A DNA stretch of 64,000 bases, taken from positions 806,001 to 870,000 of the forward strand of contig JALRME010000012.1 in assembly GCA_026120035.1 (NCBI GenBank), given 5' to 3'. The notes beneath the pieces were generated by a model that saw only the letters and a list, made by a program, of their open reading frames with translations, did not search any database and was not told where the DNA came from. Source of the DNA: Coleophoma eucalyptorum. Its lineage: Eukaryota > Ascomycota > Leotiomycetes > Helotiales > Dermateaceae. The position numbers were made by a program, and so were the translations under genes. Below are positions 10,169-21,697 of this stretch, one piece after another; position 1 is the first letter of the stretch; the number at the start of each line of letters is the position of its first letter.

Positions 10169-13100
10169 ATGTCTCGTGCGTCTGGGGCGAGCTTCGCGCA
10201 GTTCTTTCCCTCTGCCCCTCGAGCTGCCAAGGACAAAGCAAAGGAAAGGGAGAAGGTCAAATCACAGATATTGCAATCACCGAGCATCAACCCTCTTGCT
10301 GACAACATCTCCAAGACACTTGCGGATTCGGGAGCTGAAACCGAGGATTCTACTGCACGTGCAGGGGAACCTAATATCGGTGCCATAGAATCTGTTCCTT
10401 CGATTGCAGAGGATAACGAATCAATGCAAGGCGATCTGCTCAATGGCGTTGGCTCAGCAAGTTCACACACGAGTGCGGTGTCATCTGTATTCAGTGCACC
10501 AGGGCAACAAAGCGCCCCGGCGGTTGGATCGGGGATTCTCAGCAGTATGACCCCTCTCACGAATATCGATTCTTCGCCCACTCGACTCGCGAGCCCATCT
10601 CAGCAAAAGTTGGATGGCTTGGCAACAGTCTGCAGCGAAAGTGCCTTCGAAAGCACTTCAAGCACACTTCCATCACAGGCAACCCCTGTGCAGGAGAAAC
10701 CTATAGATCCACGAGTTTTCATCCGCGAACCCGGAAAGAATGTGAAGGGAACAATCTGTACATACGATCCCCTGCTCGACAAGAAATTGTCTTCGAATGA
10801 TAAAAAAAGGGCGAAAGCGATCTATAAGGAATTTGGTCTTGTACGTATATACACTATAATCTGGGGGAGCGTCATCTTACTTGTGTGAGTGTTTGGCTAA
10901 TCGCTTTGCAGGAAGATGATGCTCCCCCAGCGGATCCACGACTGGCGAAAGGTGGAAGACTAGCCTATATCAATGTCGATTTTTACAATCCCAAGTCACG
11001 CCTCCGCCATGCACCCTACATGCTCAGACCGTACGCATATGACCCGAAGACTTCACTTGGCTCTGGACCTCCAACACAGGTTGTAGTTACCGGATATGAC
11101 CCTCTCTTCAATTTCGCGCATCTTGCAGCCTTTTTCTCTGGTTTCGGAGAAATTGCTGAAAGTAGCAATAAACTTCATCCGGAGACTGGAAGCTGTTTGG
11201 GGTTTGGCACATTTCGGTATAGAGATACCAAAGTAATTAGAGGGGGGAAGTTTGTTTCTGCCATCGAAGCAGCCAAATCAGCTGTGAAGAAGGGTAGTGG
11301 AAGCAGGCTTGGCACAAGTAACATCAAGGTAGAGTTTGATCCAGATGGAGTGAAAAGTCGGCGGATGCTGGAGAAGGTTCTCAAAGACCACAAGGTAACA
11401 CCTATTGTGCAAGCACCGAAACCTCCTTCAGCGCCAAAAGCAAAGGAAGCTGTCCCATGGAATCCACCGACCGCCCCGAAAGGACCAGCAGCAATGCGGG
11501 CTGGATTCCGGCCGGTTATTGCAGCTGGTGTCTCAAATCTGGTAATCCCTACAAAACCAAAAGTTTTGACCCTCATCGAAGATCAACCAGTGTCTACGCA
11601 ACTGACGAGTCAGCCTTACATTTTTGTAAGTAAGGACTATGTTCCGGTTCTGCCATCAACTATCGATCACATGAAAAAGCGCCTGAAAGCATTTGTCTGT
11701 GAAAATATACGTGCAGATCATTATGGCTACTACATCACATTTCACAATGGTTCTCACGGGAGAGCAGAGCTGGAAAAATGTTACCGTGCTGTGAATGGAA
11801 CGGCTTTCTTTACATATGAGATGATCATGAAAAGATATCCATACGGCACAGAAGGTTATCAGCGCAGGAAGTCGTCTTTGTCTCATGGCGCAACCGATGA
11901 ACGAAGGAGAAGCAAAAGTCCAGAACGGAAAGCGATAGAGTCAAGAGAGAAGGCAGATGCAGAGGCGCGCCGAAAAGAGGACGCTGAAGATCTGGAGGAC
12001 GAGAAAAAAGAGAGGGCCAAGAATTTTGATCCTGCAAGGGAAGCAATTGAGGTGATTCGACGAGAACTGAAAACACAACTTCTGAACAACGTCAAAGAAC
12101 AGATTGGCGAGCCAGCCTTGAAAGACTTCATGAAGCCTGAAAATCACATCGCGAAGCGACGGAAGTTGAACATCTCTGATAGCAGTGATATCAAGATCAA
12201 GTTTGATGACGGTGAAGAAAGTCCTACCATTGGCACGCCAAACTCACGTGTTGATAGCGTTGACGATCGCCTGAGCAGACAGCTTCAAGTCAAAGCTCTC
12301 CCACGTATCCAAAAACGCATCCGAAAAGGACAGGCCGACAATTTTCATGATCCATTCGGTCGAGCCCGATCCGGTGTTCGCAAGTCTCTTGCACGCTCTC
12401 TACACCACCGGCTTATTCACAGTGACAACGATGATTCAGAAGATGAGGCAGATAACGCTTCTGGCATTCGAGATACAGAAGAGCCAGAATCCCGACCTCG
12501 TAGTCGCGTGACTACCGAGGACGAGGCTTCGGACACTGACAGCGATATCATTACCAGAAGGAAACGAAACAAGCGAGAAGAGTCTACGGATACACATGAT
12601 GATGACTCCACGAGCGAGGCAAACTCTGTCGTCCATGATCGCATTCCAAAGAAGAGAAAGTACGATTTGCATATGGAACTTGCTAGAGAGTCATTGAAAC
12701 GCCAAAAGAAAAGCGAAAAGAGTGACGAAGAACTTTTCGGTGTTGCTGCGGACAAACTCGAGCAAGAGTTTCCTCTGGCAGATGTCTCAACTCCGGACGA
12801 TACGACAATGTATGATGAATCTTCGGTAACACAAATGGACATTGACGCCGGGGACTCTGACGCAACCAAATTGGAAAAGAAGAAGGCCGCCAAGTCTGCT
12901 AAGCGAAAGAAGTCCAAGAAACAAATCTTTGAAGAGCGTGAGGCTCTGAAACGACAGCAGGAGGGCACGGAAGAAAAGACCTCGGAAGAAGCTCACGAGG
13001 TTCCTGATGTTCATGAGGTCGATGATTCCGAATATATCGTTGAGATTGCTCCTGTCGAGACTTCGGTAGAGTGGGGAATGTCAAGGGATAAACCATTACC

Positions 13101-14128
13101 TGCTGTCGACGACGATTTGGAGACGATACTGGACCTTGACGGATTTCGTAATCTTATCATGGATGACGAAGATATCCTTGCCCTTTCGTCGGCTTCTGCA
13201 AAATCAAGACCAAAACCCTTTGACAATGCCGCAACTTGGTCGTGGAAACAAGAACAGATTAAGGCGCTCAATCGCGATGGTTATAGAGGTCTTGTAAAGA
13301 CTGATACTGTTGTGGGAGGTTACTACGTGCCTAATTCCACAGGCTCCGCACGAACAGAAGGAACCCATAAGATTCTCAACTCTGAGAAGTCCAAGTATCT
13401 GCCTCATCGTATCAAGGTCCAGAAAGCGAGAGAGGAGCGAGAGGCAAAGGCCAAGAAAGAAGGCAAAGATCATGTTGCTGAAGCAGCCGAAGCCGCCAAA
13501 ATCCAGGCTGAGAAGCTACTTGCGAAGGGCAACTCGAGAGCGAATCGGGTTAATAATCGTCGATTTGTGGCCGATCTCAATGATCAGAAGAAAACCCTTG
13601 GTGGCGATACAGATCTATTGAAGTTTAACCAGCTCAAAAAACGCAAGAAGCCTGTCAAGTTTGCTCGTTCTGCAATTCACAACTGGGGCTTGTACACCAT
13701 GGAGAACATTCCAATGAACGACATGATCATCGAGTATGTAGGTGAGAAGATCAGACAGGAGGTTGCTGATCTCCGCGAAACCAACTATTTGAGATCAGGG
13801 ATTGGTAGCAGCTACCTCTTCCGAATTGATGAGAACACTGTCATTGATGCTACCAAAAAAGGCGGCATTGCTCGATTCATTAATCACAGTTGTATGCCGA
13901 ACTGCACCGCCAAAATCATTACGGTGGAGAAGAGCAAAAGAATTGTTATCTATGCATTGCGAGACATCGCCCAAAGTAAGTACCGGATTGGTGTTTATGA
14001 GTTCCTCTGCTAACCAATTGATAGATGAGGAGCTTACCTACGATTATAAATTTGAGCGCGAAATTGGCGCTACCGACCGTATCCCGTGTCTCTGCGGTAC
14101 TACAGCTTGTAAAGGATTTCTCAATTAA
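10169..14128 (+). CDS. SET1: SET1, COMPASS histone H3K4 methyltransferase
   Basis: Three exons, 10169-10840, 10912-13975 and 14025-14128, giving 1279 residues. Set1 is the catalytic subunit of COMPASS; it methylates H3 Lys4 from S-adenosylmethionine in nuclear chromatin. Order of domains: a disordered Ser-rich N terminus; an RRM at about 280-360 ([20 protein letters not shown]); the Set1-specific second RRM-like domain ([14 protein letters not shown] to [12 protein letters not shown], about 425-490); a long charged Lys/Glu region; an N-SET region before [19 protein letters not shown]; the SET domain ([39 protein letters not shown], then after the last splice [11 protein letters not shown]); and post-[16 protein letters not shown] with its zinc cysteines. 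The RFINHSCxPNC cofactor-binding motif is intact. The last intron (13976-14024, GTAAGT) splits the SET domain. Unspliced reading would lose the essential Tyr and the post-SET. Confidence 0.96.
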
Positions 14129-14768
14129 TCAACGGCTATGGATAGTCTCCTATGCATTTGGGCTTATGGGGGGTTTGGGTGGAGCTGGTCGGGTTGATAT
14201 CTTTTCGTGATTCTCAACGTACGGTTTTATTGCATACACAGGGAGGCAATGGGCATTTCAAAATGTACTCTTTCAACCGAGTCTTGTTTATTCGGGGCGT
14301 TGATCTATTTTCTCGAGAGTCCAAAACTATGGGAGCCGGAGGAATTTGAACCAGCGGGCGCGTGTTGTAAGATTATCAAGAGCAGCCCAGCCTGCTTATG
14401 GGCTCAGGACTTCTTTAGACAGACCAATAAGAGAGAGAAGTGGTGAAGCAGAAGATATTGTTCTGTTCTTGAATTTTACCTCTCAGCGCCCAATATTCTC
14501 AAGTGAACTCTCATCTTACTGTGTCATCGCTGCAGCAGTTTAGCTGCGAAAGAGTACAGCAATTATAGCATCATCTCAGTCCCTGTGCCTGCAATCCGAG
14601 CAGGCAGAATTGCCGCGTCATCTCCCAAGCCGCAAAATGGGTATGCCAAAACTCCTCCGACGCCATTGAACTGCCTTCTCTTCACACCAGCTGTCTCCAG
14701 TTTCTTGGCCATTTTCTTCTCTTTTTTGAAGAACATTCGTATCGTATTTGGCTGGTAAAGAACCAGCT
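14129..14768. other. Convergent 3' regions of SET1 and TRM112
   Basis: 640 nt between convergent stop codons. A stretch at 14335-14360 superficially resembles a tRNA T-arm on the minus strand but does not fold (see rejected items). No gene is supported. Confidence 0.4.
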
Positions 14769-15233
14769 TTATACGAGGTGGTTCGGCAGCAAGAAGTTGG
14801 CAATCCCCTCCTTGACAGCATACTCATGCCCACAATGCCCACATACCAGCTTGCCCTCGTTGATCTGTGTCTCTAGTAGTAGTGTATGCAATTCCTTCAG
14901 CATCTTCTCATCCCCAGCCAAGTCCTCGGGTGTTGGTGGCGTTGCTGGAAGGGTAGGAAATCCTAACTAAAAAGCGACGAGAAACATTAGCAGCTAATTC
15001 GCTCAAAACATCACTGCCCAGGTGATGGGTTGGGCTCCCTGGCTTACTTCTGCAGCTGTCATTGTCAAAGCCTTCCAGTCCACCCGCGTCAAGACGTTGG
15101 TGAGCAGCGCGCTGTTCACTTCTAACTCGTCGCTGACCAGTTCACAGTCCTTTGGGTGGAGGGGGAATGAATCGCTGCTGGATTTGCAGGCCTTAACGGC
15201 GCAGGTCAGGAAGTTGAGAGTGAGGACCTTCAT
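14769..15233 (-). CDS. TRM112: TRM112, methyltransferase activator
   Basis: Two exons on the minus strand, 15233-15048 and 14966-14769, giving 127 residues (yeast 135). The N terminus MKVLTLNFLTCAVKACK is the Trm112 signature. In the C-terminal exon KLVCGHCGHEYAVKEGIANF supplies the second CxxC-like half of the zinc knuckle and the conserved GIPNFLLPxHLV-type ending, here GIANFLLPNHLV. Trm112 is a small zinc protein that binds and stabilises several methyltransferases: Trm9 (mcm5U in tRNA), Trm11 (m2G10), Mtq2 (eRF1 glutamine) and Bud23 (18S rRNA G1575). It therefore links tRNA, rRNA and termination-factor modification. Intron 14967-15047 (81 nt, GTAAGC-TTTTTAG), phase 0. The gene is head to head with the rhodanese gene, with 318 nt between starts. 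Confidence 0.93.
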
Positions 15234-15551
15234 CTTGGAGATCTGAGCAACAAGTTCTTCCGTGTTCCGTGAGACAAATATCTGTGTTTTGTGTAGGTAG
15301 AGGCCGTTGGTCGTCGGGTTCGGTGGGTGAGGGGATGTGTGGAGCTGGGAAATTTATTTTCTGGTTGAACAGGGGAGGTGGATTGATTGCGCTAAGATTA
15401 GATCAAATCGATATCTAATCTTATCCGCCAACTGCGTCCTTCGCCGTTCAAATTGCATCACGATTTACAATATAATAAACCTTGAACAGTTCTGCAATGA
15501 ATTTGGAAACTCTTCCTGTTGTCATACAATCCAATTTTAATCAAGCTCAGG
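15234..15551. other. Bidirectional promoter, TRM112 / rhodanese
   Basis: 318 nt between two ATG codons. Contains AT-rich stretches (for example GGAAATTTATTTTC near 15347-15360). No named site can be claimed with confidence. Confidence 0.4.
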
Positions 15552-16067
15552 ATGGCAGAAACAGCAAAACTAGTAGTGTCTCCAAAGCAGTCTCCAAAAC
15601 CTGCGCCTCCTTCCTCGTCCAAGGCAGATCCAGATCCCTTTTCACCACCCTCGGGCTCTCGCTCAATCGATGAAATTCTAGAGGGTGCTCGATCCCATTT
15701 GAAGCGACTGACTCCTGTGGAAGCTTATAACCTCCTTTTGTCCTCTGATGATAGAACTTCGAGCATTTTAGTTGACATCCGCCCCGTCTCCCAACGGCGC
15801 GAGGAAGGTAGCATCGAAGGAGCCATTATCATCGAGAGGAATGTACTGGAGTGGCGATTGGATCCCCGGAGTGATAGCAAATTAGATTTCATGAATAGAT
15901 ACGATTTGAAAGTCATTGTTTTCTGTTCTGAAGGCTATACGAGCTCGCTGGCTGCAAGCTCTTTGCAAGAGTTGGGACTGAGCAATGCGACGGATATTGT
16001 GGGCGGCTTTAAAGCTTGGAAAGCAGCCAGGCTTGGCGGTGTCAGAAGTTCATTGCCCCTGTCATGA
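15552..16067 (+). CDS. Stand-alone rhodanese-domain protein
   Basis: Single exon, 171 residues. The ATG at 15552 has a favourable context (A at -3, G at +4); an in-frame upstream extension begins with TTG and is not used. After a Ser/Pro/Lys-rich N terminus (about 1-40), one rhodanese domain fills the rest: SILVDIRPVSQRREEGSIEG, the unusual AIIIERNVLEWRLDPRSD, then the active-site loop VIVFCSEGYTSSLAASSL with Cys as the sulfur-carrying residue, and ATDIVGGFKAWKAARLGG. Rhodaneses move sulfane sulfur between thiol donors and acceptors. The IERNVLEWRLDP and CSEGYTSSLAA signatures resemble, from memory, a rhodanese group common in actinobacteria, and the gene has no intron; I infer possible bacterial origin but cannot test it here. 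The physiological acceptor is unknown. There is no targeting signal that I can call. Confidence 0.85.
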   Translation: MAETAKLVVSPKQSPKPAPPSSSKADPDPFSPPSGSRSIDEILEGARSHLKRLTPVEAYNLLLSSDDRTSSILVDIRPVSQRREEGSIEGAIIIERNVLEWRLDPRSDSKLDFMNRYDLKVIVFCSEGYTSSLAASSLQELGLSNATDIVGGFKAWKAARLGGVRSSLPLS

Positions 16068-17916
16068 AAGTGAACTGTGGAAAAGAATGGCGATGGTGAT
16101 CTCGTACAGTAGTAGGTGATCCGTGTGGACATCAAAATGCCAGGTGTAAACACCAAGAGCGGCTTTTTGGCAAAGGCATTCACGATGCAATACATGCCAT
16201 GTATCTTGAAGGCTCTATTGTGTTGAGGAATGCTCCGTCGGCCGTCGATAATACAATTTTCACATCAGTAACACACAATTTTCGCGTTGTCAGATCCTAG
16301 AAATGCGTCCCCTTTATGAATCCAGAGAAACTATTTATAGACTCTCTTTTACTGGAAATGCCTCCATCAACGTCTCATTCAACACGCCGAATAATGCATA
16401 GTCGCTCTTCTTTTCACCCGCGCATACTGCCAAGAGAACGGATCTACAAACCATGAAGGTAGAATTTGCTTGTCCTTAAAGTAACCTTGATTATTTGCCC
16501 GAATTTTGTCATATCTCGAAGGGTCATGTATAGATCACCGGCTGGTGGTACAGATAACTTATCATCCACAGAAGATTCGCACATCTTGGTCAACCTATAT
16601 TGTATAATTTGTGGAGCTTTACCGCTGGCAACCAGAGAATTTCAGCTTCTGCGGGTATTACACTTTGGTGGTGGTGTCGGCGGGGATGAGGATCCAATCC
16701 GCGAAGAGGATATCAAGATCGGTATAGTAGTCGAAAGGCTAGAGGGCATCTGTCCCAGCCCAGCGATCTAGAAATATTGATCAGAAAAATATGCGGAATC
16801 CTTTTTAGTTGATTTATCAGTTGTCAGTTTAGAATGCTGTTATCTTAAAGTAGGTACGTAAAATATTCATGACCAAGGATCTGAGAAACTTTGAGTGCTT
16901 TCATTACATAAATAACTTGAATGACAAGGATAGAATAAGGGCAATCGCATAATGTACCGATCTTATGTTATTTTTGATTGCATACTAGTGTCATAAAACT
17001 TTGGATTACATTGTAGAATTTGGGAGAATGGAGACCATGAGAAGTGTAGGACATAGATTCCTTAGGTAGCGGGTTATGGACTCAAAAATGATTGCTACAT
17101 TCCATATTTGACCCGCGCAGCAAGTATTATCGAGACAAGTCTGCATGAAAGGTAACTGGTCCAAATGAGATACGTGATAGGTCCAAGCCGGTGGTGCCGT
17201 AAAGGTAGAACGAAATGGGATTATTTGTTTTTGTTGTACCTAGCTCAATCACTTATCTTCAACATAGTTTGAGGGTCTATGGACAGTTTGAAAGCCACAA
17301 AGAAAATAATAGATTGATATTATGATGTCAAAACTCAAGGCCTATCCTTAAACCGAGACTTTACATGGGCGTAAGGCATACCTGCCAGGTATTTGAGCTT
17401 AACACCGTCGACATTTGTTAAGCGATGAAAGTCTACCGAGCAGACTTCAGGTGTCGAATGAAGAGAATATCCTTAATAAAACGTGCTATATCTTCGTACG
17501 CATCTACAAATCTCCTTCCTCTTCTCAAACTGCAAGCCCATATGGCGAAGAGTTGATGTTCTGCTCCTGGCCGTGTTTCTACCGTGTTTCTACCATGTCC
17601 AGTTATGCTACCAAAGATGGCGTATAGGTTTCCAGGCCAAATTTGAATTTAAAGGTATTTATGTTATTAAAAGTATTTTCATTTTAATCAAACTTGATTT
17701 CGTTTTAGAAATGATTTGGAAAGGGTTTAATGTATAAATATGTTCGCGAAAGGAGTCTTCCCTCACCCAGAATTGCTAGAGTCAATCACAACACGTGACC
17801 GTAATGCAAAGAAGGTGCCTTTAGCTGTCCGTAAATTTTTCTCTATCTGAATCTTTGCGACAAGCTTCAATTTCTAGACCAGACCCCGCAAAACTTCACC
17901 ACGACTCAGACAGACA
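16068..17916. other. Large intergenic region before YTM1
   Basis: 1849 nt, AT-rich, with only short unsupported open frames (for example 16466-16771, which begins at TTG and has no motif). The last 130 nt are the YTM1 promoter, with a CACGTG at 17792-17797 and an AAATTTTTC box at 17833-17841. Confidence 0.4.
17833..17841 (+). promoter_or_regulatory. RRPE-like box upstream of YTM1
   Basis: AAATTTTTC, the reverse complement of the GAAAAATTT core of the ribosomal RNA processing element described in yeast ribosome-biogenesis promoters. It lies 76-84 nt before the YTM1 ATG. The match is short in an AT-rich region, so it is only a candidate. Confidence 0.3.
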
Positions 17917-19424
17917 ATGGATACACCGATGGTCGATGCAGGCCGACAGGGCCAAGTGCTTGTTCACTTCCATACGGACTCTCCTGATATCGAACTCCCA
18001 GAAGGAAAGCGACAGCTTCTCGTACCTACAGGTAAGGAATTGAATCTTTCATTATCACTAGCAAAGAAGCATCGCTGATGAGAATAACAGATGTGCGCAG
18101 ATATGGACTGTCACAAATCCTGAACTCCGAGTCTATGCTGGACACCACCTCGCCGATACCCTTCGATTTCCTCATCAATGGTACATTTCTCCGAACAACC
18201 CTCGACGAATATTTGACTGCAAATGGTCTCTCCTCTGAAACCACCGTGAATTTGCAATACGTCCGCAGTCTGATCCCCCCCTTGTATGAGGCAAGTTTTG
18301 AGCACGATGATTGGATTAGTAGCGTAGATATTTTGTCTTCAACATCGGTAGCTGGTACTTGGGGAAAGAACAGTGTCGTACCAGGACAGGAGAGAATACT
18401 GTCAGGTTCCTTTGATGGACTCTTCCGAGTATGGAACAAGTCGGGGCAGGCGATTGTCACATCTGCATCGGCCAGTGCTGGAGGACATACTTCAAGCATC
18501 AAAGCCGCCAAATTTATCTCGCCAACCCAGATTGCGTCTTCAGATATGGACCGTGTTGTACGAGTCTGGAACTACAGAGAAGCGGAGGATCAATTATCAG
18601 CAAAGGTCAAGCCCACTTTGGAATTATATGGACACAAGCGCAGTGTGGATTGCATAGCCGTTCACGGACCTTCAAACAGAATACTTTCCGCCTCAGCAGA
18701 CTGCTCAATCGGATTATGGAGTACGGAAGCAGCATCTGCTCCTGCAGCTCCTCCGAGCTTACTTCCTAGCGCCAAGCGCCGGAAAGTCACTACATCCGTC
18801 ACTATTCCTCAACGTGGAGCGCTTTCAATGATGAGCATGCACACTGCGCCAGCAACCGCAGTCATTTTCAATCCTCTTGATCCCACAGTGGCCTACAGTG
18901 CATCCCAAGACCACACGGTCCGCACGATTGATCTTGTGACCTCAACTTTAGTTGACACTCGGACAACCTCACACCCTCTATTCTGCCTCTCAGCACTTCC
19001 AGGCATTTCCACACAATTGCTTGCAGCTGGAACATCAGCTAGACATATCACACTTTTGGATCCTCGAGTATCAGCAACCAGTACCCAGGTTATGACCCTT
19101 AGAGGCCACAACAACCTAGTATGCAGCATTGCACCAGATCCCAATTCAAACTATGGCTTGGTTAGTGCAAGTTATGATGGAACTTGCAGGGTATGGGATC
19201 TCCGCAGTTCCCGACAAGGTACCAGAGAAGAGGGAGGAGGATCTGTTGGTGAAGCAGTGTATGTGATTGACAGAGAAAGTCAAAAGAATGCAAGCAAGAA
19301 GACAGTCGGCGGTGAAGGTGTGAAGGTGTTTGGCGTAGCTTGGGACAAGGAAGTGGGAATTGTTAGTGGAGGTGAAGATAAGATGCTGCAGATTAATACA
19401 GGGAGAGGCATTACCAAGGCGTAG
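17917..19424 (+). CDS. YTM1: YTM1, WD40 60S ribosome biogenesis protein
   Basis: Two exons, 17917-18031 and 18091-19424, giving 482 residues. The N-terminal NLE (Notchless-like) domain spans the splice: [20 protein letters not shown], then [12 protein letters not shown] and [21 protein letters not shown]. Seven WD-type repeats follow ([72 protein letters not shown] and others), with a short basic insert (SAKRRKV) between repeats. In yeast Ytm1 joins Erb1 and Nop7 (PeBoW) in pre-60S particles and its NLE domain is grasped by the AAA ATPase Rea1 for removal; the conserved acidic residue used in that contact should be in the NLE segment. Intron 18032-18090 (59 nt), GTAAGG-AACAG. The assignment is firm from the NLE plus WD40 order. 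Confidence 0.93.
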
Positions 19425-20346
19425 ATGAAAAATACCAACATGATTTACCATTCAAATCTGCGTTTTCGATCTTTTTAGTATTTGATGATTATTTTGCTGA
19501 TAGGATTATGGCCTGGTCTTTTTGTTTGCTTTCTACGAATCTAGGAGGGCGAGTAAGCCATGCAGAACGCCTTTCTCACACCAGAGGGATTTATGATTTC
19601 GGATATACATATCTACATGCACGACCAGTGACCTTGGGCTCGAGCCAGGAACTTCTTGGTAGGAAATTTCAATGTTATTCTTTATTTACTTTATGCCTCA
19701 GTGGGATAGCATCTTGCAGTTTTTATCTGTAAGTTATTGTGCTGTATAGCTCAAAAGGCTTGCATGGTACGTAGTCCCTTGTCAAGAAGGTTGGCAACTG
19801 TCTTCCAACCAGCGCCTAATTGCGGCACAGATTTCGAATCTTAACTACAAATATAATTTAAGTGGGTAGAGGCACAAGAAAAGAGACCTATCTAAGTATC
19901 CATCTTATAGCTTATCGATCAAATTCTCCACCAGCTAAAATTCATGTCAGCTCGAAGACGCTGCAGTATCCATTTAGCTATATGCAAATGAGGGTAGGAC
20001 CCATCGTAATCGCCGAATCGCAACACGCCCACAGAGACGAGACTTCGAATACTGTATATCCGCGCTACACCCGCAGCTAATCGCACCCGAAGTTGATGTA
20101 AGGGTTTGCAGGATATCTTCTATATCCGAGTCTACTTCCGCAGTTTGAGACGTGGTCGCTTAGGTCATTTTGTGAGGACTAACAAGAGACGACGTCGCAT
20201 CAGTATGAAAACAAAGTAAAAAGCTAACGTTCAAAGATTACAAATCCTCATACATCCATACATAAAGGCAAGCGCCGAGACGATTGATAGTTTCCCTGAA
20301 GAGTCGATCGAATTCTTCACCAAGCAATCAAACTTCAAATCCAAAC
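19425..20346. other. Intergenic region YTM1 / DJ-1 family gene
   Basis: 922 nt without a supportable gene. The frames at 19508-19732 and 19862-20080 show no motif. Confidence 0.4.
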
Positions 20347-21033
20347 ATGGCAAACTCCCAGTCTCAAAAATACTACAAAGTAGCTATGCTACTCTACTCA
20401 GGCGCCGACATCCTAGATATCTGCGGCCCAGCCGAGATGCTCACACATGTCTCGCACAATGATGACTACACAAAACCTGACAGCGCATTCAGCATCTCAT
20501 ATATCGCAGCCAGCGAGATCACTCAAGCAGGCTCACGGCTCCGCGTTGTTCGAGACCTGAGTCTCGACCAAGCACATGCGGACTTGGACTCCTATGATAT
20601 ACTCATCATCCCCGGTGGCATGCCTGATACTGTCATGTCTATGATCAATACATCTTGTCCCGAACTTTCCTTCATCCGGGACTTCATCACACAGCCATCC
20701 CGGTCGCCTGGTCAGGAAGCACGTGTCGTTTTCTCAGTCTGCACCGGAGCGCTGTTTCTCGGTGCCGCAGGCGGGTTTAAAGGGAAGACAGCGACGACAC
20801 ATCATTTGTGTACTGAAATGCTGGAGCAGATCTGTGGTGAGCCTACTAAGGTCGTGCAGAGACGTTATGTTGATGGGGGAGAGCTGGAGAATGGGACCAG
20901 AGTGCTGAGTGCGGGTGGCATTAGCTCGGGGCTGGATGCGACATGTTATTTGATTGAGAGCCTCCTTGGACCGGAGAAGGTGAAGCAGGCTACCGACATG
21001 GCTGAGTACGAGAGGCGGACTGTTGAAGCATAA
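20347..21033 (+). CDS. DJ-1/PfpI family protein (class I amidotransferase-like)
   Basis: Single exon, 228 residues from the ATG at 20347. An upstream in-frame extension starts at TTG and is not used. The alpha/beta fold of the family is visible: KVAMLLYSGADILDICGPAE with the conserved acidic residue of the DxxGPxE segment (about 21-30), LIIPGGMPDT (about 87-95), then the nucleophile elbow VFSVCTGALFLGAAG with Cys132, and ATTHHL after it, which in isonitrile-hydratase-like members supplies a histidine. The late VLSAGGISSGLDATCYLIE motif is typical of the InhA/AraC-like branch. Members include isonitrile hydratases, glyoxalase III-type enzymes and regulators. The exact substrate cannot be read from the sequence. 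The gene is convergent with RAD16. A fungal detoxification role is an inference only. Confidence 0.85.
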   Translation: MANSQSQKYYKVAMLLYSGADILDICGPAEMLTHVSHNDDYTKPDSAFSISYIAASEITQAGSRLRVVRDLSLDQAHADLDSYDILIIPGGMPDTVMSMINTSCPELSFIRDFITQPSRSPGQEARVVFSVCTGALFLGAAGGFKGKTATTHHLCTEMLEQICGEPTKVVQRRYVDGGELENGTRVLSAGGISSGLDATCYLIESLLGPEKVKQATDMAEYERRTVEA

Positions 21034-21697
21034 CGAGCAGGCTTAATGTTTCGATTTTTGTCATCGGTAGAACGGAATTATCATGCGGTTTATGATAACA
21101 TGCTAAGGATATAATTCCTATCGAGTGTGGCATGGCTGTTATTTCTGTGCTACGTGACTATTTAACACCACATAATCAAATAGCAAAATCCTAGCATTGG
21201 CCATGCTGGGTTGAGTGGTGTAACTTGCAGCATAGTGTGTGCTTTACTTAAACGGGAAGCTATTGCCAAGGTTAAGGGCATTGGCTAGTAGTTAGTAGTA
21301 TTTCAAATACAATGAAACCCGCGCAGATAATTTTTGAGTTGCCATGCAAGAGCATGTACAATGACCATGTAGGTAAAGCTTTAAATTGGAAAAGAACCTT
21401 TACATGTGCGTAAAGCTGAGAAATTAAACAAGGGCAGAGAGGCGGTGCGATGATATTTGAATACTCTCTTATTACGTGCAAATGGATAAGCTACCAATAG
21501 CTACGTTGCGCAGTACTTCATTGCTTTTCTTATCTACCTTTTTCACACGCGTTGTATGAAAACCACAGCAAAAAATATAGTACTGTTAACCAGTCCATAC
21601 ACCGTGAACACCAAGCGCTGCAATCAATCAAAGAGACATTATCATACACCTCTCGCTGCATCCACAAATGAGATACTTGTTGTCACTTGCCAATGCT
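21034..21697. other. Convergent 3' regions of the DJ-1 gene and RAD16
   Basis: 664 nt, AT-rich, between convergent stops. No gene supported. Confidence 0.4.

Noticed and set aside
14335..14412. Possible tRNA on the minus strand (GGTTCAAATTCC-like T-arm)
   Set aside because: The T-stem does not pair (G53 would face U, and the next pairs fail), and no seven-base acceptor stem can be formed with upstream sequence.
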